The notes: generated by a model from the letters alone, not told the origin. Positions 9,154 to 19,016 are shown, counted from the first letter of the stretch. The stretch is 41,104 nucleotides of DNA from Deinococcus aerolatus (GCF_014647055.1 NZ_BMOL01000023.1:1-41104), one strand, 5' to 3'. Translations and numbers: made by a program.

Positions 9154-10017
9154 ATGACGCAGACCAAGGTAAAAGTAAAGCTGGGCGAGAACAACTACGG
9201 CAAGGCCGAAATCAACCTGATGAAGATCAACCGTGACGGCAAGCGGCACGAGATCCGCGAGTTGCAGGTGCGCGTGGGCATGACCGGCGACTTCGACGCC
9301 GCGCACAGCCAGGGTGACAACTCCGAGCTGGTTGCCACCGACACCGTCCGCAACACCGTCTATGGGCTCGCCAAGGAAGGTTTCAGGAGCAGTCCAGAGG
9401 AGTTCGGCAAGGAACTGGTCACGCATCTTGTCAAGACCGGGGCCAGGGTGTCGGGCGGCTTCATGGAGTTCACCGAGCACCTGTGGGACCGCATTCAGGT
9501 GGATGGCCAGGGCCATGACCACTCCTTCGTGCGCCAGATGCCCAAGCGCACCGGCCGCGTGGAGAGCGAGGACGGCCAGACCTTTAAGGTCACGTCCGGC
9601 ATCGCGGAACTGTATGTCCTGAAGACCACCGAGAGCGGCTGGGAAAACTACCTGCTGGACGAACGCTTCACCACGCTGCCCGAGACGCACGAGCGCGTGA
9701 TGGCCACCTTCGTGACGGCCCGGTGGGAGTACAACACCGACAACCCCGACTACGACGCCGTGTGGGAAAAGGTGTTCAGGCAGCTGCAGGTGACCCTGAC
9801 CGACCACTACTCGCCCAGTCTCCAGAACACGCTGTACCTGATGGGCGAGGCGGTGCTGTCTGCCTGCCCGGAAATCTCGCGCATCTGGTTCCGCATGCCC
9901 AACATGCACCACTTGCAGTACAACCTGCAGCGCTTCGGCCTGGAGAACAACCTGGAGATCATGCACGTCGATCCCGAACCCTACGGCCTGATGGAAGGCT
10001 GGGTCGAGCGCGCGTAA
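9154..10017 (+). CDS. Uricase (urate oxidase)
   Basis: Cofactor-free urate oxidase, 287 residues, converting urate and O2 to 5-hydroxyisourate and H2O2. Active-site landmarks are visible: YGKAEI with the catalytic Lys, VATDTVRNTVY with the Thr of the first T-fold unit, LLDERFTTLPET with the substrate Arg, PSLQNTLY with the substrate Gln, and RMPNMHHLQYNL with the Asn that positions oxygen. Start ATG 9154 has AAGGGAG upstream and lies 11 bp after uraD; its TAA overlaps the start of uraH. The H2O2 produced gives an oxidative-stress link in Deinococcus. Confidence 0.97.
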   Translation: MTQTKVKVKLGENNYGKAEINLMKINRDGKRHEIRELQVRVGMTGDFDAAHSQGDNSELVATDTVRNTVYGLAKEGFRSSPEEFGKELVTHLVKTGARVSGGFMEFTEHLWDRIQVDGQGHDHSFVRQMPKRTGRVESEDGQTFKVTSGIAELYVLKTTESGWENYLLDERFTTLPETHERVMATFVTARWEYNTDNPDYDAVWEKVFRQLQVTLTDHYSPSLQNTLYLMGEAVLSACPEISRIWFRMPNMHHLQYNLQRFGLENNLEIMHVDPEPYGLMEGWVERA

Positions 10018-10388
10018 TGGCCGCCCACGCTGGACTGAGCACCCACGTGCTGGACACCGCGCGGGGCCGTCCCGCACAGGGCGTGCGGGTGGAACTGTGG
10101 CACATCGAGCGTCACATGGAGGGCGAGGAGCGCAGGAAGCTCACGGGCGCCGTCACCAACGCCGACGGGCGCACCGACGCCCCGCTGATCGAGCGCGGCA
10201 GCCTGCAGGGCGGCACCTACGAGCTGACCTTCCACGTCGCCGAGTACTTCTCGGACTTTCACGCCGCCGCCAACCCGCCGTTTCTGGACGTGGTGACGCT
10301 GCGCTTCACGGTGGGCAACCCGGACGCCCATTACCACGTGCCGCTGGTGATGACGCCGTGGTCCTACAGCACCTACCGGGGCAGCTGA
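10017..10388 (+). CDS. uraH: 5-hydroxyisourate hydrolase (transthyretin-like)
   Basis: HIU hydrolase, 123 residues, opening 5-hydroxyisourate to OHCU between the uricase and UraD steps. Seen: N-terminal LSTHVLDTARGRPAQGV with the catalytic His, TNADGRTDAPL with the Arg, and the family-defining C-terminal YRGS. Its ATG overlaps the uricase stop (TAATG), so the three enzymes are made together. A long hairpin follows 40 bp after the stop. Confidence 0.95.
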   Translation: MAAHAGLSTHVLDTARGRPAQGVRVELWHIERHMEGEERRKLTGAVTNADGRTDAPLIERGSLQGGTYELTFHVAEYFSDFHAAANPPFLDVVTLRFTVGNPDAHYHVPLVMTPWSYSTYRGS

Positions 10389-10396
10389 AGGTTCCC

Positions 10397-10474
10397 TCCG
10401 GCGAAGGACAGACCAGTCAGCGCCGGAACTGAAGGACAGAACGACAGACCCCGGCCCGTCGTTCTGTCCTTCAG
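10397..10474 (+). terminator. Two stem-loops after the urate operon
   Basis: First hairpin: TCCGGCG (10397-10403) with CGCCGGA (10421-10427). Second: a perfect 17-bp stem, CTGAAGGACAGAACGAC (10429-10445) with its complement at 10458-10474, loop of 12 bases, followed by a weak ATTGTT. The loop of the first hairpin carries GAAGGACAGA (10403-10412), the same 10 bases as the left arm of the second, so it could compete for the right arm. Most simply this is the operon terminator; a switch feeding comEA is possible but comEA has its own -10. Confidence 0.6.
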
Positions 10475-10530
10475 ATTGTTGAGAGGGCGCTGCCCCGGCA
10501 TGTTCGCCCACAGCCGGCCCACCTGTTGCC

Positions 10531-10536
10531 TAGAAT
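10531..10536 (+). promoter_or_regulatory. -10 box of comEA
   Basis: TAGAAT, 8 bases before the comEA ATG at 10545, consistent with a near-leaderless transcript. Confidence 0.55.
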
Positions 10537-10544
10537 GACCCGGT

Positions 10545-10937
10545 ATGACCGGAGAGGAACGCGGCTGGACGCTGGCCCTAGGCGCGGGCGTGCTGCTGGT
10601 GGGCGCTCTGGCGCTGGGGCCGCTGGCGCTGCCGCGTCCGCAGGTGCCCACCGTGACGCGTGTGGCCCTGCCCGCGCCGAATACGCCTGCCGCGCCGACA
10701 GCCACTGCGGAGCCGCCCACATATCCCACCACCGCCAGCATCCGGCCCCTGATTTCCGGACGCGTCAATCTGAACACCGCGTCCATAGAGCAGCTGGAGG
10801 CCCTTCCGAAAATCGGCCCCTCGCTGGCCGCCAGGATCATCGCCGCGCGGCCGATCCGCTCGCAGGCCGATCTGGACGCAGTCAAGGGCGTGGGCGAGGT
10901 GACGCTGAAGGTGCTGGTTCCCCTGGTCAGTTATTAG
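10545..10937 (+). CDS. comEA: ComEA-like helix-hairpin-helix DNA-binding protein
   Basis: A 130-residue DNA receptor for natural transformation. An N-terminal membrane anchor (about residues 8-30, [17 protein letters not shown]) is followed by a Pro/Ala/Thr-rich linker and a C-terminal double HhH domain: [20 protein letters not shown] and [17 protein letters not shown]. Known: ComEA binds incoming double-stranded DNA in the periplasm and hands it to ComEC, encoded immediately downstream. The usual SLBB domain of Bacillus ComEA is absent, as in other short forms. Confidence 0.93.
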   Translation: MTGEERGWTLALGAGVLLVGALALGPLALPRPQVPTVTRVALPAPNTPAAPTATAEPPTYPTTASIRPLISGRVNLNTASIEQLEALPKIGPSLAARIIAARPIRSQADLDAVKGVGEVTLKVLVPLVSY

Positions 10938-10966
10938 TGCAGGAGACAGCTCTTTCTCTGGCCTCC

Positions 10967-13153
10967 ATGACGTCCGCTGCGGCGGCGGGCCGGCTGGCGT
11001 GGTCCATTCCCGCCGTCTTCGGTGTGATGGGCGGCATTCAGCTGGGGCTGGGCGTGTGGTGGGGCGTGCTGACGCTGCTGCTGGGCGCCGGGCTGGCCGT
11101 GCGCGACGTCCGCCCGCGGCTGGCCGCACTGGTCCTGCTGGGTGCGGCGCTGGGCTTCGGGGCCGAGCGGCTGGTGACGGGGCGGGCCGACCCGCTGGCT
11201 CCCTGGCAGGGCGCGCAGGTGACGCTGACGGGCGGGTGGGACGGGCAGTTCCTGACCCTGAAAGACCCGCCGGCGCGGCTGGCCGTGGCCCCCAAACCCA
11301 CGGCCCGGCCCGGAACGCTGGTGATCAGCGGCCGGCTGGTGACCCCCGAGGGCCAGCGCACGCCCGGCGGCTTCAACCAGGCGGCGTGGCTTCGAGCCCA
11401 GGGCGGGGTCTTTCTGCCCACGCCCACAGCCGTGCTGGTGGCCGCAAAGGTCCGCGACAGTCAGCTTGAAAAGGGGCTGCGCGGTTGGTTCCGGCGCGGC
11501 CTGACGGTGGGACTTCCCGCCAGGGAAGCCGCGCTGATGACCGCCATTGAGCTGGGGGACCGGGCCGAGATCGGGCGTGAGGAATTCACGGAGGGCTACG
11601 GCATCCGGGACGCCTTCAACCGCTCGGGACTGGCGCACCTGATGGCGCTGTCCGGGCAGAACGTCGCGCTGATCACGGTGGTGCTGATCTGGGGACTGGG
11701 CTGGCTGGGGCTGCCGCCCGCATGGCGCTACGGCCTGCCCGCCACCCTGCTGCTGCCGTACCTGGCCCTGGTGGGCGTGTCCCCCAGCATCACCCGCGCG
11801 GTAATCATGGGGCTGACCGTGCTGGCGGCGCTGGCCCTGGGGCGCGGCCGGCCTGATCCGTACGGCCTGATGGCGCTGGCGGCCCTGGTCTGCCTGCTGC
11901 TGTTCCCGCTGTGGCTGCTGGATATCGGCTTTCAGCTGTCGTTTCTGGCAGTGCTGGCCCTGACCCTCTCCATGAAAGCTGCCGGACGGCTGCCGGAACG
12001 CTGGCCGCTGTGGCTGCGGCTGGCGCTGGTGGCCACCGTGCTGGCCGAACTGGGCACCCTGCCGGTCATCGCTGGCACTTTCGGGCAGCTGCCGCTGGTG
12101 GGTCTGCCGGCCAATCTGGCGGCGGGGGCCGTCATGACCGTGCTGGTGCCGCTGGGCTTTCTGGCCGGGCTGCTGGGGCCGGCGGCGGTGCTGGTCAATC
12201 TGCTGGTGCGCCCGCTGGCCGCCGCGCTGCTGGGCATCGTGGAGGTGTTCGGGCAGGCGCCGGTCATGGCCTGGGGGCAGGTCTCGGCGGCCGGTTTCGT
12301 GGCCTACACGGTGTGCGCGGCGGCGGGCGTGCTGTGGCTGTGGGGGCGGGTGCGCCTGTCGGCGCTGCTGGGCGTGGTGATGGCCTGCACGCTGCTGACC
12401 CTGCTGCCCGGCACGCTGCGTCCGGCCCGCGACATTGTCTTTCTGGATGTCGGTCAGGGCGACGCCACGTTGGTCCGGCTGCCCCACCTGACCCTGTTGG
12501 TGGACGCCGGAGGCTCGGTGGGCAGCGACTACGACGTCGGGGGCCGCACGGTGGTTCCCGCCCTGCGCGCCCTGGGGGTCAGGAAGATCGACGTGGTGAT
12601 TGGCACGCACGCCGATACCGACCACATAGAAGGCATCAGCGGCGTGCTGCGCGGCCTGCCGGTGGGCGAACTGTGGATCGGCCAGCGCAAGAGCGACGAT
12701 CCGGTGCTGACCACCGTGCTGACCGCAGCCGGGGAAGCCGGTGTCCCTGTGCGCGAGGTGCGGCGCGGCGATCAGGTCACCTCCGACGGGGTGACGGTGA
12801 CGGTGATGTGGCCCACCGGCACGGTCTGGAGCACTGAGGACAACGAGAACAGCGTGGCCGTGCGCATCCAGTCCGGCAGGTGGACCGCGGCCATTCTGGG
12901 CGATCTGCCGGACGTGACGGAAAATCACCTGGGGCTGGGCCGCCTGAACCTGCTGAAAGTCGCCCACCACGGTAGCCGCTACAGCACCAACACCGCGTTC
13001 CTGGCGGAGACCACCCCCGCTGACGCGGTGATCAGCGTGGGCCGCAACACCTACGGCCACCCGCATCCGGACGTACTGGGGAGGCTGACGACAGCCGGCG
13101 CGGAGGTCTGGAGGACCGATCAGCTGGGGACCATCCGCTGGCCGATTCCGTGA
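10967..13153 (+). CDS. comEC: ComEC/Rec2 DNA-uptake channel
   Basis: About 728 residues, forming the inner-membrane channel that takes up single-stranded DNA. Seen: hydrophobic N-terminus, a DUF4131-like soluble segment ([16 protein letters not shown] onward), the Competence domain with many membrane helices beginning at [19 protein letters not shown], and a C-terminal metallo-beta-lactamase domain with [10 protein letters not shown] and the metal motif [11 protein letters not shown], then VAHHGSRYS. The start is uncertain: ATG 10967 lacks a close ribosome site, while GTG 10937 overlaps the comEA TAG and would add 10 residues by coupling. Product assignment is firm. Confidence 0.95.
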   Translation: MTSAAAAGRLAWSIPAVFGVMGGIQLGLGVWWGVLTLLLGAGLAVRDVRPRLAALVLLGAALGFGAERLVTGRADPLAPWQGAQVTLTGGWDGQFLTLKDPPARLAVAPKPTARPGTLVISGRLVTPEGQRTPGGFNQAAWLRAQGGVFLPTPTAVLVAAKVRDSQLEKGLRGWFRRGLTVGLPAREAALMTAIELGDRAEIGREEFTEGYGIRDAFNRSGLAHLMALSGQNVALITVVLIWGLGWLGLPPAWRYGLPATLLLPYLALVGVSPSITRAVIMGLTVLAALALGRGRPDPYGLMALAALVCLLLFPLWLLDIGFQLSFLAVLALTLSMKAAGRLPERWPLWLRLALVATVLAELGTLPVIAGTFGQLPLVGLPANLAAGAVMTVLVPLGFLAGLLGPAAVLVNLLVRPLAAALLGIVEVFGQAPVMAWGQVSAAGFVAYTVCAAAGVLWLWGRVRLSALLGVVMACTLLTLLPGTLRPARDIVFLDVGQGDATLVRLPHLTLLVDAGGSVGSDYDVGGRTVVPALRALGVRKIDVVIGTHADTDHIEGISGVLRGLPVGELWIGQRKSDDPVLTTVLTAAGEAGVPVREVRRGDQVTSDGVTVTVMWPTGTVWSTEDNENSVAVRIQSGRWTAAILGDLPDVTENHLGLGRLNLLKVAHHGSRYSTNTAFLAETTPADAVISVGRNTYGHPHPDVLGRLTTAGAEVWRTDQLGTIRWPIP

Positions 13154-13169
13154 ACAGGAGTCTTTGAGA

Positions 13170-13637
13170 ATGTCGCCTTCCGCGAACCCCGTCCTCGGCA
13201 TAGCAGCAAACACCATCAGCCTCATCCTGAACCGCGAGGAGGCCTCCCTGACAGCGTTGCGCGATCAGCTCACGTAGCTCCGGCGAGCGGTTGCTGGGCC
13301 TCCATCGACAGTCGGCTGGAGCTGGCCGGACGACTTCGGAACTGCTCCCAGAGTCCTGGAGCAGTACATGCAGGTGAGAACAACCATCGAATCTCAGTGG
13401 CCGGAGCTGGGCTTTTACAACTTGGCGAGTCTATCCAACGAAATAACGGAGGACACATCGGAAGTGGGCGACGATCTCGATGGCCTTACCGATCTCGTCA
13501 GGGACTTGAGCCAGGCGGCCCAGCTCGCAGCGACTGATCCGACTGGAGGTCTGTCCTGGCTGCGCTTCACCGCCGAGACACACTGGGGTGATCTCGTTAA
13601 CGACCTGATCAGCCATCTCAATTACGTCATTGCTTAA
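13170..13637 (+). pseudogene. DUF5063-like gene interrupted by an in-frame TAG
   Basis: One frame runs 155 codons, from ATG 13170 (AGGAG at 13156-13160, 16 bp after comEC) to a stop at 13637, broken only by TAG at 13275-13277. The first 35 residues (NTISLILNREEASLTALRDQ) and the rest (GFYNLASLSNEITEDTSEVG, GLSWLRFTAETHWGDLVNDL) match the general pattern of DUF5063 proteins, which have YYN, a GDAIDDLADI-type helix and a SHWG motif near the end. No indel is needed, so this is either a recent nonsense mutation or a product that reinitiates at ATG 13368, which has GGAG upstream and would yield 89 residues. Function is unknown. Confidence 0.6.
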
Positions 13638-13657
13638 GGCGTGCAGAGCGAGGGGAG

Positions 13658-14659
13658 CTAAATCTCGATCCGCATCCCCGTCCGCGCCGAGGCGAACAAC
13701 GCATCCAGCACCCGCGCATGGCTCACGCTGTCCTCGGGGGGATACAGCGCCTCTTCCCCGCCCCGCACCACCTGCTGGAAGTGCCCGACCATCGCGGCGT
13801 AGGCGTTGAAAGGCGGGAACTCTTCCTCACGCACGCCGGCAGCACTGCTGACCGTGAAAGACACAGGTGAATGGGTGTTGCTGTGGAACACGCCCTTCAT
13901 GTCCAGCGTGCCGCGTGTGCCCACCACCGTCAGGCGCTGGGTGGCGGTGTCGCTCCAGTCGAAGGCGCAGTCCAGGCTCGCCAGGGCCCCCGGATACTCC
14001 AGCACGCCGCTGAGGCCCAGATCGACCCCACCCTGCGTCCAGCGGGCGCGGGCCATGGCGGCCACCGGTTCGCCCAGCAGCAGACGCACCAGATTGACCG
14101 TGTAGGTGCCCACGTCGTACAGCGCGCCGCCCCCCTTGTCGGCGTGCCAGCGGAAGTCGTCGGGTCTAGTCAACGGAAAGCCGAAAGCCACCCGCACCGC
14201 CCGGAGTTCACCCAGTTCACCATCCTGCACCAGCTGGCGCAGGCGCGTAATGTGGGGATGAAAGCGGTAGGCAAAGGCCTCCAGCAGCACCCGGTTTGTC
14301 TCCCGCGCCGCGTCGGCCAGCTGCTGCGCCTCGGCAGCGTTCAGGACTAATGGTTTCTCGGTCAGGACGTGCCGGCCCGCCCGCATGGCCGCCAGGGACC
14401 ACGGCAGGTGCAGGTCATTGGGCAGGGGGTTGTAGACCGCGTCCACGTCACTGTCCAGCACGTCCTGGTAGCCGCCCACCAGCGGCACCTGCCACTCCTG
14501 GGCAAAGGCCCGCGCCCGCTCGGAGGCCGGGTCGCGCACGCCCAGGGCCACCACCTCTCCCCCACCCGCACGAATGGCTGGAATCAGCGCCCGTGCAATG
14601 CGCGCCGCGCCCAGCAGGCCCCAGCGAAGTCCCGTTCCCGCCCCGTCAGCAATTGACAT
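13658..14659 (-). CDS. Gfo/Idh/MocA family oxidoreductase
   Basis: About 333 residues. Rossmann loop [17 protein letters not shown] near the N-terminus, [11 protein letters not shown] as the family Lys motif, and [21 protein letters not shown] in the C-terminal domain with the conserved Asp. It resembles the dihydrodiol or D-xylose dehydrogenase branch ([13 protein letters not shown], then [20 protein letters not shown]), but substrate is undetermined. It is not closely similar to the other family member at 6.05 kb. Start at ATG 14659; a GTG at 14674 is also possible. Confidence 0.88.
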   Translation of the reverse strand: MSIADGAGTGLRWGLLGAARIARALIPAIRAGGGEVVALGVRDPASERARAFAQEWQVPLVGGYQDVLDSDVDAVYNPLPNDLHLPWSLAAMRAGRHVLTEKPLVLNAAEAQQLADAARETNRVLLEAFAYRFHPHITRLRQLVQDGELGELRAVRVAFGFPLTRPDDFRWHADKGGGALYDVGTYTVNLVRLLLGEPVAAMARARWTQGGVDLGLSGVLEYPGALASLDCAFDWSDTATQRLTVVGTRGTLDMKGVFHSNTHSPVSFTVSSAAGVREEEFPPFNAYAAMVGHFQQVVRGGEEALYPPEDSVSHARVLDALFASARTGMRIEI

Positions 14660-14705
14660 GGCCGAGCATGGCACACCGCCGCCAGAGAGGTCGAGTGGGC
14701 GCTGC

Positions 14706-15782
14706 CTAGCGCCGGTTCAGCAGATACACTTTCGGATGGTGCCCGCCGCTGGCCACCTGCAGCAGTTCGCGGGCGTTCCACTGGGTCGATCCGGTCAGCA
14801 GGCCCTCGAACAGCCGGATCTCGTGGGTGATCACGGCCAGCCGGCCCTGGCGGCTCAGCAGACGGTGCATCTCCCCCAGAAAGGCCGGGTACAGCGCCGC
14901 GTTGCCGCCGTGCGTGCCGATGGCGTCTCCCCACGGCAGATCGGCCACGATCAGGTCGAACGAGCGGGCGGCAAGCCCGGTGTGCAGGGCGTCAATCTGC
15001 GCCACCTCGATCTGCCGCCCGGCCGCCTCGATGTTGGTTCTGGCACAGGCCACCGCCGCCGGGTCCAGGTCCACGCCCACCAGCGCGTCGCTCGGCCCCA
15101 GCAGGTCGCGCTCGATCAGCAGGGTGCCGCTGCCGCACATCGGGTTGAAGATGCGGTCCACGTCGCGCTGCCCGGCCAGCTTGTGGGTGGCGTAGGCCAG
15201 CGTGGCGTTCAGGCCGCCGTTCATGTTGCACACCCGCCAGGGCCGCGCGCTCAGCGGCTTGGGCGTCGTGCGGGCCAGCACCTCCCAGCCGGGGCCGTCC
15301 GTTTCGGGACGCAGGCGGATCAGCAGCTGGCCGTCCTCGGGGCGGTACGGCAGTTCCAGCGCATTCTCCAGCTCCTCGGCCAGACGCTGCATCACCACCG
15401 ACTCCTTGCCGGCCGCGCCCAGCCGGAAGGAGGTCTGCCCCCCCACCGCCAGCACACCCTGCAGGAACTCGGTCAGTTCGCCCAGTTGCTGGTGGCCCAG
15501 CAGCCCGCGCGGGCGCGGCACGTCCCAGGTGCGAATGCGGTACGCGGCCAGCGCCGAGCGCAGCCGGGTCAGGCGTTCGGGGTCGCCGGGAAACCAGAAG
15601 CGCAGGCCCCGGATGTCGCGGGCCAGCGGCACGGCGGCCAGCTCGGTGGCGGCGACGTGTTCCAGGCCCGGCAGCACCTCCAGCTCGTACTCGTGGGCGG
15701 GCTGGCGGGCGCGGTGATCGGTCTTGGGACGACTCTTCCTCTTCCCGGCGGGCTGAAAACGGTCTGATGGGGGGCGAGGCAT
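14706..15782 (-). CDS. trmN: THUMP-type tRNA (guanine-N2) methyltransferase, TrmN/Trm14-like
   Basis: A 358-residue class I SAM methyltransferase. The N-terminal half ([17 protein letters not shown]) is typical of THUMP-containing enzymes. The catalytic half has [18 protein letters not shown] (SAM loop), [16 protein letters not shown], and the exocyclic-amine motif [12 protein letters not shown]. Known: Thermus TrmN and archaeal Trm14 make m2G at position 6 of tRNA; this gene fits that family better than the rRNA enzyme RlmL, which is longer. ATG 15782 is preceded by TATACT at 8 bases. The tail of the Lys/Arg-rich N-terminus ([13 protein letters not shown]) probably contacts RNA. Confidence 0.8.
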   Translation of the reverse strand: MPRPPSDRFQPAGKRKSRPKTDHRARQPAHEYELEVLPGLEHVAATELAAVPLARDIRGLRFWFPGDPERLTRLRSALAAYRIRTWDVPRPRGLLGHQQLGELTEFLQGVLAVGGQTSFRLGAAGKESVVMQRLAEELENALELPYRPEDGQLLIRLRPETDGPGWEVLARTTPKPLSARPWRVCNMNGGLNATLAYATHKLAGQRDVDRIFNPMCGSGTLLIERDLLGPSDALVGVDLDPAAVACARTNIEAAGRQIEVAQIDALHTGLAARSFDLIVADLPWGDAIGTHGGNAALYPAFLGEMHRLLSRQGRLAVITHEIRLFEGLLTGSTQWNARELLQVASGGHHPKVYLLNRR

Positions 15783-15790
15783 AGCAGGGC

Positions 15791-15796
15791 AGTATA
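15791..15796 (-). promoter_or_regulatory. -10 box of leaderless methyltransferase mRNA
   Basis: TATACT on the minus strand, 8 bases before the ATG at 15782. Confidence 0.6.
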
Positions 15797-16017
15797 GCCC
15801 GCGCACGGGTGGGGACGCGGCCCCGGCGCTCTGGTGACGCCAGGACCCACTGTTTCTCATCCTCCGGCGGTTTGCATCCGCCAGTTTTTGACGCTGGAGC
15901 AGGGGTGAAAGAAGCCATGGGGCGCCCCGAGGAAGCGGCCCACCCACTCCCGCCAGCAGCGAACTCGGCTGAACCTCTTGGCCGCCGTCCGGCAGGCGTA
16001 CAATCCGGGCCGCGTAT

Positions 16018-17427
16018 ATGACCCGGCCTGCCGCCCCCGACCCGCGTTCCTCAGAGCCCTCCGCTGCCGTGCGGCGCCGCAGGCCCTTGCTTGCCCGGCT
16101 GCGCCCCCCGCAACTGATCGCGCTGACCTTTGCGCTGACCATTCTGGTGGGGACCGCGCTGCTGCTGCTGCCGGTCAGCCTGGAGCCGGGCCAGCGCCTC
16201 AGCGTGATCCAGGCGCTGTTCATGGCGACCAGCGCCGTGTGCGTGACCGGGCTGGGGGTGGTGGACGTCGGCACCACCTTTACCCCCTTCGGCGAGGTGG
16301 TGATGCTGCTGCTGATCCAGGTCGGCGGACTGGGGCTGATCACGCTGGGCACGCTGTTCGCCCTGGCCCTGCGGCGGCGGGTGGGCATCACGGACCGCAT
16401 TCAGGTGGCGCAGCAGGTCAGCGCCCTGGAACTGGGCGGTGTGGTGAGGCTGGTCCGCACCATCGTCCTGAGTTCGGTGCTGGTGGAGCTGGCCGGGACC
16501 ATGCTGCTGGCCGCCGTCTTCGTGCCGCAGGAGGGGCTGGGGCGGGGGCTGTACTACGCGTTGTTTCACGCGGTCAGCGCCTTTAACAACGCGGGGTTCA
16601 GCCTGTACGCCACCGGCCTGACCGGCTTCGTGACCAATCCGCTGATCAACGTCGTCATTCCGCTGCTGATCGTGCTGGGGGGCATGGGCTTTCTGGTGCA
16701 GCTGAACGTGCTGGCCCACCTGCGCAACCGCCGCCGCAACCGCCTGAATTCCAACAGCAAGCTGTCCCTGACCATGATGGGCGCGCTGCTCCTAATCGGC
16801 ACGGTGGGGTTCGCGCTGCTGGAATGGAACAACCCGGCCACGCTGGGCACCCTGCCCCTCGGGGAGCGGCTGCTGGCCGCGTGGTTTCAGGGCGTCACAC
16901 CGCGCACCGCCGGATTCAATACACTGGATTACAGCGTCATGGGCTACGGAACCCTGTTCCTGACCATCCTGCTGATGTTCATCGGGGCCAACCCCGGCTC
17001 CACCGGCGGCGGCATCAAGACCACCACCTTCTACGTGATGATGGCCTCCGCGTGGGGCATGGTGCGCGGGAGCAGCGACACCACGCTGTTCCGCCGCCGC
17101 ATCAACACCACCACGATTCTGCGGGCCACGACAGTGGGCCTGCTGAGCCTGGGGCTGGTCAACCTGGGGTTCCTGCTGCTGCTGCTGCTCAACACCAACA
17201 AGGACATTCTGTTTGTGCAGCTGTTCTTCGAGACCATCAGCGCCTTCGCCACTGTGGGCCTGAGCATGAACACCACCCCGCTGCTCAATACTGGTCAGGA
17301 GGCCGTGCTGATCGTGCTGATGTTTCTGGGGCGCATCGGCCCGCTGACCTTCGCCGTGGCCTTCAGCCGCCCGGATTCCAGAACGCTGGTGCGGTACCCG
17401 GCAGAGCATGACATCCTGATCGGTTGA
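16018..17427 (+). CDS. KtrB/TrkH-type potassium channel subunit, first copy
   Basis: A 469-residue membrane protein with the four pore repeats of the Trk/Ktr/HKT superfamily. Each repeat's filter glycine is visible: ATSAVCVTGLGVVD, SAFNNAGFSLY, TPRTAGFNTLD and AFATVGLSMNTT. It also has the intracellular-gate-like GANPGSTGGGIKTTTF and ends RYPAEHDILIG. The KtrB family is favoured over TrkH by size and by the nearby KtrA. An upstream TACAAT (15999-16004) is the likely -10. A second KtrB-like gene follows 144 bp later. Confidence 0.93.
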   Translation: MTRPAAPDPRSSEPSAAVRRRRPLLARLRPPQLIALTFALTILVGTALLLLPVSLEPGQRLSVIQALFMATSAVCVTGLGVVDVGTTFTPFGEVVMLLLIQVGGLGLITLGTLFALALRRRVGITDRIQVAQQVSALELGGVVRLVRTIVLSSVLVELAGTMLLAAVFVPQEGLGRGLYYALFHAVSAFNNAGFSLYATGLTGFVTNPLINVVIPLLIVLGGMGFLVQLNVLAHLRNRRRNRLNSNSKLSLTMMGALLLIGTVGFALLEWNNPATLGTLPLGERLLAAWFQGVTPRTAGFNTLDYSVMGYGTLFLTILLMFIGANPGSTGGGIKTTTFYVMMASAWGMVRGSSDTTLFRRRINTTTILRATTVGLLSLGLVNLGFLLLLLLNTNKDILFVQLFFETISAFATVGLSMNTTPLLNTGQEAVLIVLMFLGRIGPLTFAVAFSRPDSRTLVRYPAEHDILIG

Positions 17428-17531
17428 CCCCGGCCGGTGGTATCTCTGCCGCGCGGCATGCCGCATGCCCCCTGTGTCTGCTGCCCCCAGGTGCTGGGTA
17501 GGCCGCGCCGCGCCCTGGACACCGGGCCCGT

Positions 17532-17561
17532 TTGACCCTGCGGCCCTCCGGCTCTTAGACT
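17532..17561 (+). promoter_or_regulatory. Promoter of the second ktrB-like gene
   Basis: TTGACC (17532-17537) and TAGACT (17556-17561) with an 18-base spacer, 10 bases before the GTG start at 17572. This suggests the second channel gene can be expressed separately from the first. Confidence 0.65.
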
Positions 17562-17571
17562 GCCCTCTCCT

Positions 17572-18948
17572 GTGACCCGCCGCCCCTTCGTCCTGCCCCG
17601 CCGCGCCCTGAGCGCCCGGCTGACGCCCGCCCAACTGCTGGCGCTGGTCTACGCGGCGGGCATATTGATCGGGACCGGACTGCTGCACCTGCCGGGAGTC
17701 CAGCGCGCAGGCGGGGCGGCGCTGAGCAGCGTGGACCTGCTGTTCACGGCCACCAGCGCCATCTGCATCACCGGACTGGTGGTGGCCGACACCGGCGAGG
17801 CCTTCACGCGACTGGGACAGGTGATCATCATCGTGCTGGTGCAGATCGGGGGACTGGGCATCCTGACTTTCGGGACGCTGTTCGCGTTTCTGACCGGCAG
17901 GCGGCTGAACTTCAGCGAGCGCCAGGGGCTGGTGGCGCAGCTCAACGCGCTGAACGTGGGCGGCGTGCTGCCCCTGCTGCGGGCGATCCTGACCTACACC
18001 CTGATCAGCGAACTGGTAGGCACGGTCCTGCTGTCCCTGCGCTTCGTGCCGCAGTACGGGCTGGGCGAGGGCCTGTACCAGTCGGTCTTTCACGCGGTCA
18101 GCGCGTACAACAACGGCGGCTTCGTGGTGCTGGCAGGCGGAATGACCCCCTACGCGCAGGATCCGCTGGTCAGCCTGACCATCAGTGCCCTCGTGATTCT
18201 GGGTGGGCTGGGGTTTCTGGTGCAGCTGAACTATGTCTCGCACCTCCTGCACCCGCGCAAGAACCGGCTGTTGGTCTACAGCCGCCTGACCATGCTGACC
18301 ACGGCGGTGCTGCTGGGGCTGGGCACGCTGGTGATCCTGGTGCTGGAGTGGCAGAACACCCGGACGCTGGGCGCGCTGGGCACGCCGGGCAAATTCCTGG
18401 CCGCCTTCTTCCAGAGCATGACCCCGCGTTCCGGCGGCTTTTCCACCGTCAATATCGAGTCGATGAACACCGCCAGCATCTTTACCATCATTGCCCTGAT
18501 GTTCATCGGGGCAAACAGCGGGTCCACCGGGGGCGGCATCAAGACCAGCACCTTTGCCATTCTGGTGGGCAGCGCGTGGAACATGGTGCGCGGGCGCGGC
18601 GACCTGATCCTGTTTCAGCGCCGGGTGCTGAACGAGAACGTGGTGCGGGCCGGCAGCATCACCACGCTGTACACCCTGCTGGTGGCCGGGGCCTTCTTCC
18701 TGCTGCTGGCCACCAACCCCAAGCTGGGCTTCACCCACCTGCTGTTCGAGACCGTCAGCGCCGCCGCCACCGTGGGGCTGAGCATGAACACCACCCACCT
18801 GCTCAACGATCCGGGCCTGCTGATCCTGACCGCGCTGATGTACCTGGGACGCATCGGCCCCCTGACCTTCGCGGTGGCCTTCAGCCTGCGCAGCACCCAG
18901 AAGCGCAACATCAAATATCCGCCGGAGCGCGATATTCTGGTGGGGTAA
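17572..18948 (+). CDS. KtrB/TrkH-type potassium channel subunit, second copy
   Basis: A 458-residue paralogue of the preceding channel gene, with filter glycines in TSAICITGLVVAD, AYNNGGFVVLAG, TPRSGGFSTVN and AAATVGLSMNTT, and the same C-terminus (KYPPERDILVG). It uses a GTG start with its own promoter. It lies 68 bp before ktrA, so it is the more likely direct partner. Two KtrB types with one KtrA suggests one gating ring serving two channels, as KtrA does with KtrB homologues elsewhere; that sharing is inferred. Confidence 0.93.
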   Translation: MTRRPFVLPRRALSARLTPAQLLALVYAAGILIGTGLLHLPGVQRAGGAALSSVDLLFTATSAICITGLVVADTGEAFTRLGQVIIIVLVQIGGLGILTFGTLFAFLTGRRLNFSERQGLVAQLNALNVGGVLPLLRAILTYTLISELVGTVLLSLRFVPQYGLGEGLYQSVFHAVSAYNNGGFVVLAGGMTPYAQDPLVSLTISALVILGGLGFLVQLNYVSHLLHPRKNRLLVYSRLTMLTTAVLLGLGTLVILVLEWQNTRTLGALGTPGKFLAAFFQSMTPRSGGFSTVNIESMNTASIFTIIALMFIGANSGSTGGGIKTSTFAILVGSAWNMVRGRGDLILFQRRVLNENVVRAGSITTLYTLLVAGAFFLLLATNPKLGFTHLLFETVSAAATVGLSMNTTHLLNDPGLLILTALMYLGRIGPLTFAVAFSLRSTQKRNIKYPPERDILVG

Positions 18949-18966
18949 GGAACGCGGTCCACGCTC

Positions 18967-18984
18967 TACAGGTATCCTCCTGTA
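18967..18984 (+). promoter_or_regulatory. Palindrome and possible promoter before ktrA
   Basis: TACAGG-TATCCT-CCTGTA is a palindrome with 6-bp arms and a 6-base centre. The centre reads as a -10 box (TATCCT), so a bound protein would block ktrA transcription. It lies 33 bases before the start codon. Confidence 0.4.
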
Positions 18985-19016
18985 CAGCGCGCCGCAGCCC
19001 AAAGGAAACCGACTGA

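Noticed and set aside
10934..13225. A 763-codon open frame antisense to comEC
   Set aside because: It mirrors the GC-rich third-position pattern of comEC, is extremely rich in Gln, Arg, His and Pro, and has no domain. It is a shadow of the real gene.
16792..19002. A 736-codon open frame antisense to both ktrB-like genes
   Set aside because: Same reason: His/Gln/Gly-rich composition with no motif, opposite two certain membrane-protein genes and spanning their intergenic gap.
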